Source: Proteromonas lacertae
Taxonomy: Eukaryota; Sar; Bigyra; Opalinata; Proteromonadidae
Direction: 5' to 3'
Assembly: GCA_002245135.1 (NCBI GenBank)
Contig: NGBS01000014.1
Coordinates: 79,128-143,127, forward strand
DNA: 64,000 nt
This document shows, piece by piece, positions 38,610 to 49,978 of this stretch. The position numbers were made by a program, and so were the translations under genes. The first letter of the stretch is position 1; each line of letters opens with the position of its first letter. The notes under the pieces were generated by a model. It saw only the letters and a program-made list of their open reading frames with translations, did no database searches and was not told where the DNA came from.

Positions 38610-40945
38610 ATGGAAATAATAGTCAGAGATTATCCAGTATTTTATTTAAAATAGATTCTATAGAATCCGACTTTGGCTCCTACATCACAGACTCAACCAC
38701 TTAGACCTAATCCATTTAAAGTAGATAGAACTTATTTTCACAGTTATAAATTTTCAAAGTCATTCAATGGTAATATGTATCAGAATAATGGTTTAGAATC
38801 TGAAAAAAATAAAGAGCAAGGAAATAGTCCAAATCCATTGTGGAAGGAATGGCAGAAAGCATGTCAATTGGAAGAAAGAATAAGAGCAGCAAGATATAGA
38901 AGGAATAAAATAGTATAGTTAATAGAACTGATATAATAAAATTAGGAAAAAGCTATAGAGGCTAGAAAGAAGTATTTAATTAAAGAAAGAGAAAAAATGA
39001 GAAAGATTGCTTTGGAACAAGCTCAGAAGGATGCTGTTAGATGTATAGAAAGAAATTGGAGAAGTTACAGAGCCAGGTTCTTCCTAGGAGCAAATTTAAA
39101 AAGATTTGTCAAACAAAAAGCAACAGTAACAATTCAAAAATGGGTGAGGGTAATACAAGCCAAAAAGAAACTATTAAAATTGAAAGAAATAAGAGTAGAA
39201 AAGAAAGAAAAAGCAGCAGTTACTAGAATACAATCAGTATTTAGAATGTATCGTGTAAAAAAGAGTAGAAAAGATTATAATAAATTCCTTCATAAACAAG
39301 CAACAATGATTCAAGCATTGTATAATAATTATATTTAATATTTATATTAAATAGATGGAGAGGATATAATAGTAGAATCAAAATATTCAATGCAAAAAAT
39401 ATCAGAAAGAAATCTCCATCCCCGAAAAGTTTCATATTAGCAGCTCCATCTGAAGATAATAGTAATAATGAAATATATGAAAATAATAGTAAAATGCCTT
39501 TATCAAATGATGAAAATGGTCAATGGTTAAGAATAGGTGGAGGATATACAAATGTACCAAATGAAATAATTGAAGCAAATCCAAATAAAAGTAAGTTTGA
39601 GATAGCTCGAGAGTATGAAAGAAAAACTAGAATATCTGGCAGTAGAAGAAGAAGTACGTGTTATAATAAATGGACAATAACAAAATATGATGAAATGCAG
39701 AAAGCTACGCAGAACTCATTATCCAAAGGATTTGAAGCAAATCAATATCCATTGTCTCCAACATTTGATAAACATCAAGATAAAGAAAAGAAGTATATAT
39801 CCGATATGCAGTCAATTAATCCACGAACAATGACTCGAAATAGAAATAATAATAATAATAATAATCAATCTAGAGGAGGAAATGATGAATCTTTACAGTA
39901 TTATGTTGATAGAAAAAGAAGACAAATAAATACTGAAATTGGTGTAATTGGTAGAAAAACATTTGAGAAATCATTGAACCAAAATAGAAAGAAAAGAATT
40001 GTATTGAATGATCCAAATACCTATATTTGTGTATGTAATAAAATATGTAATAGATTATACCCATCTTGCTCAGAGTGTTATACTCCAAATCCATATTTTA
40101 ATATAAATTCAAATGCAAATGGTAATAATAATAATAAAAATACAAATCATTCAATTAGACCAGTCCAAACTGAGTTATTATCACATTCAACAGGTGTTTC
40201 TTCTAAAACTATTCGTCAATCTTCAGTTGCTTCTAATTTCATGAAAAGTGTTTCTACAATTTCGTTTACTGAATCATTACATAATAATAATAATAATATT
40301 TCTGAGAGTTTGTTATCCGATTATCCTAATAAAAAACAAACAATGAGTAGTAATAACAATAGAGAGATATTACAATCACTATTTCCACCTATTCCTCCAT
40401 CTAGAATTCAATTATCTAATAATGTTTCAACTCCATCTGATGAAGTTCCAAAATCAGAACATCAAATATATATATCATCATCATCATCACCAAAAACACC
40501 AATTTCAACTGTTTCATCTTCATTTAGACAACAACAACAACAACCAAATAATTCAAAATCATCAGTGTGTGAATCAACTGAAAGAAGACCATCTTTACTA
40601 GAAACAACATTTCCAAAACCACCACAAAATCGAAAAAGTGTTTCTTCATCATTTACTGCAGCTAACTCCATTAATCAGATGTTGGAATATCCTCAAAGAT
40701 TCACTCAAGCTTTTAATGGTAGAGGAAAAGGATATAATCCTATTTCTGTAACAATACCAAGTAGATTTGAATATGATGAAGATAACAATAACAATACTTT
40801 AATGAATAGTTTAATGTTTAGAGAAGGAGGAGAACCAATTGCTGTTCAGTATAATAGTACTATTACTGGAAATGATGAATATGATGATGTAAATCCGTCT
40901 ATTTTGAGTAATGCAAGAGTGGGATTGGTTAAAACAATATTGTAA
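38610..40945 (+). CDS. IQ-motif (calmodulin-binding) protein with Asn/Ser-rich tail
   Basis: Four exons (38610-38636, 38664-38912, 38946-39319, 39355-40945) give 746 aa; introns are 27, 33 and 35 nt. The start MEIIVRDYP is chosen because intron 38637-38663 joins it in frame to NPTLAPTSQTQPLRPNPFK. Four IQ-like motifs lie at about residues 125-225: CIERNWRSYRARFF, TIQKWVRVIQAKKK, AVTRIQSVFRMYRVKK and MIQALWRGYNSR, the last created across the third intron. IQ motifs bind calmodulin or EF-hand light chains. A basic helix with many Lys/Arg links them. A Cys cluster (ICVCNKICNRLYPSCSEC) about 180 residues later may bind zinc. The tail is Asn/Ser-rich and probably disordered. Specific role unknown. 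Confidence 0.78.
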
Positions 40946-41344
40946 TTTAATGTAATTTATTTTTAAATGAATGTGATTTATGTTTATTTTTATTTAATGA
41001 GTTATGAAGAATATACAGAAGAATTTGAATAGTTTTACAAAATGATATTTTCTAACTTGATCAGTGTTTCATATTTATCTTTAAATGCATTTAAGAAGAA
41101 ATACAATTAATTACGTATTAAATTCAATTTAATAAATTAAAAAAATAGAAAAAAATGAAAATGTAATGAAAATTAATGAAAATTTTGAAGAGGAAGAAGA
41201 TGAAGTAGAAGAAGTAAATATTGAACAAGGCACTCCTTGTTATTGATTATTAATTACTAATTACTACCATATAGTTTATATTGTTTTTCTTTTTTCAATA
41301 AAAATGAAAGAAATATATATAAATAGATATTAATTCTTTCTATT
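40946..41344. other. AT-rich intergenic region between convergent genes
   Basis: Two tiny frames are seen (11 codons from 40997 and 26 codons near 41171, rich in Glu). Neither can be joined to a larger gene with confidence. Otherwise AT-rich sequence expected to hold two 3' ends. Confidence 0.5.
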
Positions 41345-44300
41345 TTATTGTATATCTTTTTCATAACTCTTTAATTGCATAAATGAAACACATATTGTAG
41401 TACTATTTTCAACTATTTTAAATAAAGCTTGTGATATTACACCATTTAATCTTCTTGTCATATTTTTCATATATTCAGGATATTTGTCAACACATCTTGT
41501 TACTCTTGTTAAATCAACTTTCTCGTTAGGACTAATTATAAATAAACCACAACTATTTAAATATTGAATATCTTCATCAGAATCATTTGCATTAGTATAA
41601 TCTCTAAATAGTTTTTGTAGAATCATTATCATTTCACTACTAAAATCATGCTTATCACTAACTGTAATTTGAATACCAAATGGTCCAATTAAGGCATCAA
41701 TGTCTGGAAATGAATATCTATAGCTTAAGTCTGTAAAAGAAAATTCATTATGTTTTTCTATTGTATTTTGTAAATCTATATCACTAGTTACATTAGGAAA
41801 GGAAATGTTTCTATTTGTTTTATTATATATAGCTTTAAAGTCATTATTATTTTTACACATTTCATTAATGATCCTATCTCTAAAATTTTTACTGTGTTTC
41901 ATTAAATACAATATTATTCCTTCATATAAATGACCTACCAAACTTCTATTAGGAGTTTTATTCAGTAAATTTATCATAGCTATACATTCATCTTTATCAT
42001 TTATTTTATATAATTCATTAATAACCATTTTTATCCTTTATTTTATATAATTTGCTGTATACCATTCTCTCTATTGTTTCAGTTAGAAAAACCAAATGAT
42101 TGGATTTAGTAACATCACCTTCATATGTATTGTATATAAAAATATCATCATAATCATAATCATAATCAGACTTTGACAGAGATGATATACTAACTCCTTC
42201 TATTATTGATTTAGCTTTCTCAACATCAATATCATTAATGGTATCAATCATTTTTTTCTCATTTTTATCATAATTTCTAATTAATCCACCATAAAACTCA
42301 TAATTATTTCTATAATAAGCTATAGTTTCTACATATTCTCTAACATCATTTTCCTTTATTCCTTCTGCATTTGCAAGATTTTTCAACTTCAGATAATGTT
42401 CATCATAATTTTTAGAGTATTTTGGATGTTTAATTCGAATTACTTTTTCTATTTCTTCTTTTGAAAATGGAGGTATATACATAATCAGAGGACATCTTTT
42501 ACTTTGAAATGTTTTATATTCCTTTTTAGATGCATTAGCTAATAATATTATCATACTAGCATCAGGATAATCATCTTCACCAATTACTGCTCTATCACCA
42601 ACAACAATATATTCATTTGTATATTCACTTGTATGAACATATTCTTCATCTGTTCTATTTTCATCCTGTTCTTTATATTTTATATTTATTCTTCCTTCAT
42701 AAATATCTTTAATATGTTCAATTATAACATCTGCTAATACTGATTTACCAATTTTTTTATTGCCTAGTATTAAATATGTCTTTTGATGTGGACTTGTATT
42801 ATTTATACCTTCATCAATTATTCTCAACATTTCTTTATAACATCTTCTCATTAAAAACAATTTTTTATTATATGCAAATATTTCTATTTCATTTTCATCT
42901 TCTTTTTTGATATGAAATAATGGAAGTGGAAGTGGAGTTTTAACATCCACAAAAGGAAATGCTTTTATAAATTCTTCCAATTCAGAATTACTATTATCAT
43001 CAACTTCTAAATCTTCTATTGTTGGTGATGGTTGTGGTGGTTGTGGTGGTGGATCTGTTGGAGATGAAATTGTAATATCATGATAAGATTCAATATTGTC
43101 TTCGTTTCTTATTATAGCATATTTAAAACTACCACTTTTAATCTCACTGTATTCCTATTTAACTATAAATATATAATTTCATACTTTCATTGATTCCTTA
43201 ATTTTTGTTTCGTCATCTAATCTCTCATCATTTAATGCTATTTTTATAAACACTTCATTCATTATTAAATCAAACACATTAGTTTCATCCAATATATGAT
43301 AAACAGAATGTAAACCACCAACAGGATAATGAACTAAAAGTTGTTTATCAGTATTATATTTGAAATTGGGATGTTCTTCTGTTAATGGAATTGTTTCTTT
43401 ACTCAATTTGTATGATATTATTTGTTTCAGACATATCTTTTCCATATTTTTATCATTTACAGATTTATAACTATTTCTTATATCATTATATTCTCTCTCA
43501 TTTTTTGGTGGATAGAATTTGTAAATAATATATTTTTCAATATCATCAGATATGAATTTTAAATTCTCTTTTGGTTTCAATATATAATCTCTTAATTTAT
43601 AATCCCATTCTGATTTCATGTCATATTTTAATAATATATTGGATAATGGAATACTTTTCAAATTGTTTCTATTTGAATATAGATTCAGAAATTCATTAAA
43701 TCCTGTTGTACCAACTACACTATTCATTAATTGTTGATAATATTTCCAATAATCTTTACCATCATAATTTTCTTTATATAAATAATCAAAATAAATCTGT
43801 CTTGGGATATTACCATATCTATCACAAACATCTTTAAATTCTTCACTTTTAACATAATCATCAATTCTAATATTATTACCAACATTAACATCTGCACATT
43901 CTTTAAACCACTCTGCTATTTCTTTATTATCTAATGAATCAAAATATAATTCTTTACAACCTGTATAACTCTTATTATTCTCTTTATCTGGTGAACTAAT
44001 TGAAATAATTGCATTATCCTCTCCAATGCCATTATAATTAATTGTATCAACTATTATTATCGATTCTGTTATTCTTTTAATATCTTTAATTTTCATTTCA
44101 CTTTTCACTAGAGTATAATCATTTTTACTCTCATCATATTTAAATTCATAAATTCTTTCATCAATAAAAGATCCATTCTTCTTCCCTTTCATCACATATA
44201 TTGGTCTATTCCAGTCAACTTCAAATATGTAGTGATTAAATCCAAATATATTCTCTGTGTATTCTTCAATTCCTTTTTTTCTTAATACTTCAATCTTGTT

Positions 44301-46014
44301 TTGAATTAATTTTGACAAATTTCTCATTTCTTCTATTCTATCATTAGGTTTTTTAATTTCATCTATTTCCTTTTGTTTTTCAATAATCTTCTTTCCATTT
44401 ACTTCTTTTTCTAATAATATTTTATTAATCTCATTTAATTTATCTAATATTATACTTATCAATGCATATCCAACCATTGTCATATCCTTGTATTGATTTT
44501 TATTTAATGTATTAAGTCTATCATCTTCATTCATAATGTAACAACAATATTCATCTAATTTTTCTATATCTTTAGTAATATTTTTTGAAGAAAGGAATTC
44601 ACTAAGTCTTCCTGATGGTAATAATAATTCTTTAATTTCGTTTAATTTTTGTATAATCTTACCATTACAATGTTTTATAACTCTATTGTTATCGTTATTC
44701 AAACTATTCATAATGTTATCACATTCAGTTTTATTCACATTGATGAATTTATAATATCCAAATTTATCTTCTGTTATGTTTTTCATATCTTCACAAATAT
44801 TTTTTACTTTTCTAACATCTTCATCTTTTATTATCTTTTCATTGTTTTCTTTTGTTAACTTTTCAATTTCTTCTTTCAATTCTTCTATTTTTACTTCAAT
44901 TTCTTTATCATATTTTGTTATTATTTCATCCATTACAACCATTTCATCTTTATATCCAGCAATCTTTAAGTAATTCTTCTGCTCTTCAGTATATTCTTTA
45001 CATAAATTTGTCTTTAAAAAGTATAATAATGCATAAATGAAGGAAGTCTTTCCTATACCTGGTTGTCCTTCTATTGTTATATTCTGATGAAGATTTTCTG
45101 ATAATAATAAACAAATATGTCTAAACATTTGTTTATAACATTCTCTAATAAGAATTCTCTTTCTGGGGAATTGAAATACATTTACAGATTCATCAAACTC
45201 TAACAACTCTATACCATTATCTACACTTAATTTTAAAGAATTTACTATTCTGATGAAAGCATCTTCTTTATTTATATCAACACCTGCTAATGGAAAAGAA
45301 ATTGGAATATTTGTATTTCTCGAAAATAATCCACCACCTGTATTGTTTGGGAATAATCTACCTCCTGTATTACCACCAAATTGATTATTATTGTTATTTT
45401 GGCCAAATAAACCACCATTTGTATTGTTTGACATTAATCCAACACTTGTATTGTTTGACAATAAATCGCCACTTCTATCACCACCTTTGTCACTATCTAG
45501 AAATAAACGATTTACGATATGCTGTAATTCATTCTCACTTAACTGTAGACTCTTTGACCTTTTGCGTACCTGAGTAGAAATATATCCACTCTTTTCTTCT
45601 TTGCATTTTCCACTACATACATTTACACTTCTTTCTCTTTTACTTGAAATATCTGACCTATAAACAATATAATACTATATATTTACTTTGCTTCTACTTG
45701 AGGAAGATTCTTACCAAATATTTTACCCTCATTCATCTTTGATACATCATTAACAGAAGAAGGAAGTGGTGGAACTGGGTTTGAACTTACACTTGGTGGT
45801 TGATTACAACAACTCTCATCATTCTTCTCATACAATAAAACATCTACTTTTTTTACAACTGTAACTGCAGGAATTTGCCTATAAACATTACAACATTTAA
45901 TATTTACCCAGTTTGTGAATTATCAAGATATATTTCACCCTCATCGATCTTTGACTCTTCATTCTTTGGTCTATGGCGGTTTTTATTAAGCTTTGATGCT
46001 TTATTTTTATTCAT
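41345..46014 (-). CDS. Crinkler/RHS-like protein with two P-loop ATPase modules and a nuclease-like C-terminus
   Basis: Five exons (46014-45908, 45878-45687, 45657-43185, 43154-42026, 41991-41345) give 1515 aa. A polar N-terminus includes a few FG-like repeats (GGLFGQNNNN, GGGLFSRN). Module 1 has the Crinkler/RHS-type lead-in ILIRECYKQMF and Walker A GQPGIGKTSF (about residue 300). Module 2 has FLMRRCYKEML and Walker A LILGNKKIGKSVL (about 1056). The last 215 residues contain FPDIDALIGPFGIQITVS, which resembles the D..QxT core of a restriction-endonuclease fold. This arrangement is known from oomycete Crinklers and trypanosome RHS proteins, thought to act on nucleic acids in the nucleus. Exon 4-5 junction (34-nt intron, ends AAAG) is uncertain because it coincides with a tandem duplication. 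Confidence 0.68.
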
Positions 46015-46480
46015 AATAAATTTGAATGAATCAAGCCAATTAAATCAATCAAGCCATCCAATCAAATCTCTTTAAAATTATTCATTTTGTTTATGTATTG
46101 CAATTATAAAGAATATTAAAGAAATAATTAGTCAATCAATGTGTTATGTTATTGTATTTATGATATTATAATTAGTTTTATAATCACTTGAATTGTGTGA
46201 TTAGTCATTTCTATTATTTTTTGATATACTGATGATTATATCCAGAACTAGCAATATATGATAAGAATTGTTATATCGTTTTTCTGTATTAAGTAAAAAT
46301 GTCAAACAACACTCTATATTCAAACTATATGTTATTTTCTTAAATAAATATCTTTCAAGGTTGAAACTACCCTTATTAGTTTATCATTTTCTAGTTTAAA
46401 ATTTGTCATTTGAGAAATTGTTTATTTCAGTGGTTTTTTGATAAAATATAATATAAAAATAATTTAAAGATAATTTCTAT
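46015..46480. other. Intergenic region, 466 bp
   Basis: It lies upstream of the Crinkler-like gene and downstream of the next minus-strand gene. A short repeated word (ATCAAGCCA) occurs twice near 46035-46055. No gene or structured RNA is seen; it presumably holds the Crinkler-like promoter. Confidence 0.5.
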
Positions 46481-48758
46481 TTAATTATTTCTTATCCAAA
46501 TTATCTTCTTTTTATCATTTTCTTCTTCAATAAATCTTTCATCTTCAAATACCATCTGTTTCACACTTGGCCATACTATTCTTACCACCATCAATGGAAG
46601 TGATAATTCTTGAGCTGCTTTATGTTGTAGAATATTGATACTTCTGGAATTCTTTCTAGAAGGTGATATTCCATTTGATGCTCTCATATCAAATGAATTG
46701 ATTATTATATTTGATATTTTATCAGCATACATACATTTTAATATTCCATCTCTTATCAATTTCAATATGAATAAAATGAATGTAATTGCTATTATTGAAA
46801 TCTATATGAAATATAAACATAAAATCTATTTTATTATTATTATTATACAAACACTATATTGAAATGTTCTTTTATTGGTTCAGGAACATATTGTGAAGTG
46901 AATTGATCAAAATATTTATATAATTTCTTAAAGTATTCCAAATTGATTGTTGGAGTATTATTATAACCAGGATAAATGATAGTTGAATAATATATTAAAT
47001 ATATCATCGCAGCTAATCCCATTGAACCAATTATTATACTATTTATATATATAATTAAATAAATAGAATATATTATATATACGTTATTATTTTTGTAGTG
47101 TTTGAAGGATCATTTATTCTGCTCGTAGTTGAACTTTTTCTTTTTCCTTTGCTAGACATTGATGAAGATCTTCTCTTTCTAACAATGCCATTACTACTTC
47201 TTCTATTACTACTAATATTTTGATTGGAATTACTTCTATCAAAAGTTAATGGTTGTTGATATAAAGATTCATCAGTAATAGAGATATTACTTCTGTTTAA
47301 CTTTACAGCTGATGATATTGACACTCTTTCATTACTTTGTCTAGTAACATTATCATTATATTGTTGTTGTTGATAAAATGGTGATTGTTGTTGCTGTTCT
47401 ATACTATGATGAATTGATTCTTCTTCTTCATTATTATTATTATTATTTAATGGAATAAACTGAGATATTGATGAAGATGGAGTAGTTGAAGTTTTACTTC
47501 TTTTACTTCTATTACTTTCTTCATCTAATTCATCACCATTTCTGGATCTTTTACTACTGCTTTTATTCATTGAAGTATTATTGGAATTAATAATATAAGG
47601 AGTAGTTCTATTAGAGATAGGTGTAACAGATGAAGGAGGAGTTGTTTTAAATGAATTATTATTATCATCATTTGAAGATGATATTTTTCTTCTTTTTGTA
47701 TTTGAACTATTTATACTGTCTCTATTATATGATAATGAGGATGTTGGATAATTTTCATTTTCACTTTCACTTTCATTATCACTTTCTCCATCATTACTAT
47801 CAGCAGTTGTAGAAGTTGTTGTTCCTCCTGTTGATGATTCTAATGATGATCTTGATGATTTTATTGATTGTCTCTTATTATTATAATTGCTATATTCAAG
47901 TGATGAATCTTCTAAAGAATCATCAGATGGAATATATCTTTTGATTTGTCTTTTTACTGGTTTTACTTCTTCTTTTTCTTCTTTTTCTTCCTCCTCCTCT
48001 TGTTGTTGTTGTTGTAATCTTTGTTTTGCCAATTGGTTAGTCTTTTGTGCTTGTTTTTGAAGTTCTGATATTCGTTTTTGTTGTTTAATCACTGCTTCTT
48101 CTTCAGATAATACATTTTTATTCATTCTATCATCATCATCTTCTTCTTCTTCTTCAGATAATTGTTGTTTCTTTTGTAATAACTTTTGTTTTGCAATTTC
48201 ATTGGTTTTTTGTGCTTGTTTTTGTAATTCGGATATTTGTCTTTGTTTTTTAATTGTTTCTTCTTCTGATATAATTTGTCTATTACTGTCTTGAAGTTTT
48301 CTTTGAGATACAATTGTTCTACGTCTTTCTTTTGGTTCTTCTTCTTCTTCTTCTTCACTTTCTCCACTTTCACTTTCTTCTTCTCCTTCTCCACTCACTT
48401 CTTCTTCTTCTTCTGAAGTTTCTTCATCCTCATCCTCATCTTCATCTTCACTCTCTTCTTTCTTTACATATTTTGGAACAATAGGGCTTTTACTCATTAT
48501 AGGAGTTGAATGCGAGGTAGTAGTTGATGTTTTTGAGATTGGAACTGAAACTTTAGAGGAACTAGAAGCAATTCTGGTCGGAGTGGTTTTTGTTCTTCCT
48601 TTCGGCACTACTTCATTTGGTTGAACATCGCTTATTCTTTTAATTGAAAGAGATGTTTGTTTCAAAGGAGTAGTCTTAACAAATTCTGCTCTTTCGAGTT
48701 GTCTTTGTCTGATTTTTTCTCGAGCAGCTTTAAGTGCTTCTGTTAATTTATCCTGCAT
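46481..48758 (-). CDS. Probable inner nuclear membrane protein with MAN1/Src1-type C-terminus
   Basis: Three exons (48758-47083, 47038-46855, 46801-46481) give 726 aa. The N-terminal 550 residues are low complexity: acidic blocks, repeats of RISELQKQAQKTN, Ser-rich and Arg/Lys-rich parts likely to hold nuclear localisation signals (KRSRNGDELDEESNRSKRSK). Two membrane segments follow, IIIGSMGLAAMIYLIYY (about 560) and IISIIAITFILFILKLI (about 622), flanking a lumen loop of about 45 residues. The tail LMVVRIVWPSVKQMVFEDER followed by a Trp near the end resembles the winged-helix MSC domain of LEM2/MAN1/Src1, which have the same two-helix layout. A LEM or HeH domain is not evident. The second intron starts GTGTTTG and is 53 nt. 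Confidence 0.58.
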
Positions 48759-48882
48759 GAGTATTTAAGAATGAAAAAATCAAATTTAAATTTTGAAACG
48801 AATGAAATTATTTTATTTTTGGAATGAAATAAAAATAGAAGGATCTAAAATTCAAATGAATTACGTTATAATCATATTTAAT

Positions 48883-49889
48883 TTAAAGTGATTCTGATAA
48901 TACAAATTTAACTCCATTCTCTTCAAACTTTTGTTTAATCATTCCTGGATCTTGTAAAAATCCACTTCCAAATTGACCAACACCTGAAATATGTGCAGCT
49001 CGTGCAGCATCTCTCACAACATACACTTTTTCATAGCCAGCGCATCTATATTCAAAATAGTTAATTAAATCAATACGAAGCATTAATTGCAGTATCCAAT
49101 ACACAATAATCCAAAGCTAATCCACACACAAATATCTTTCTATTTCTATAATCAAAGGCACTTGTTCCAATCACCTCTTTTAATGGTTTCTTTCTTAAAA
49201 CAGCCATAATATCAGGTGGAGCATTTATATTTGCATCTAAATTAGATGTCTTCAATTCATAAGACCCAGTCCATGGTACAGTACATGATAGACTTTCACC
49301 TCTATGTGATAATCGACTATCAGCATATTCTTGGTTGTATTGGAAAGAGCCGAAAGAATCAATATCTTCTAAAAAGCCTTTGAATACGATGTGAACTCTA
49401 TCTGGAGCATCTTTAAAAGCAGAAGTTAATGCATCACTAATTGGTGGATAAAACTATAGCATTATGTTATAAAAAAACAAAAATATACTTCTGAACCTTC
49501 ACTTCCTTCAACACAATGAGGTGGGAATGGTCCTCCTTCAGTAGAAAATGAAACATGGTCAATTGGATGATAATCTCTTGTTGCAATAATGGTTCCACCC
49601 ATTTTAACGAATTTATTGATTAATGGAATAATTGCTTTAGCAGCATTTGCTCCATCCTATATTTTTTACATAATGACGACTAATATAGAAAATACATCAA
49701 CTCCAAATCTTCCTCCTTTTGGAGCATCAGCTGCAGGTAAGAAATCGTTCTGCATATCAACTACTATCAAAATATCGTCAGAATTAACCTTATCTACAGT
49801 TGAATCATTCAATCCTACTTCTTGAAGTAGTTGCTCATATTCTTTGTATAGTTCTAAAAGATATATTCAGAGATTGCAATACCAGACAT
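48883..49889 (-). CDS. PNC1-like: Nicotinamidase (isochorismatase-like hydrolase)
   Basis: Five exons (49889-49883, 49853-49696, 49656-49489, 49453-49077, 49045-48883) give 290 aa; exon 1 is only 7 nt (Met-Ser and one base). The enzyme converts nicotinamide to nicotinate for NAD salvage. Key residues are visible: catalytic Asp in ILIVVDMQNDFLP, the metal-binding RDYHPIDHVSF, FPPHCVEGSEGS, and the nucleophile Cys in VCGLALDYCVLDTA. VVRDAARAAHI near the end is also typical. Length is somewhat greater than yeast Pnc1 (216 aa) owing to an insert around residues 150-190. The minus-strand gene is divergent from the ABC transporter, with 89 bp between starts. Confidence 0.94.
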
Positions 49890-49978
49890 TTTTAAAAGAA
49901 AGTCCGTTACACAATTATATGTAAATTACACACATTAATAAGTAAATATTACATTCATTTATTCTCTTCGTTTTAAAA

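Noticed and set aside
40021-40070. 23-nt GTATGT..ATAG intron in the IQ-motif gene
   Set aside because: Splicing would shift frame into early stops, while retention keeps a Cys-rich motif and the long open frame.
41345-46014. Two or three separate ATPase genes
   Set aside because: A standard 30-nt intron at 43184-43155 joins the two main frames in phase, and the upstream one lacks a proper stop before it.
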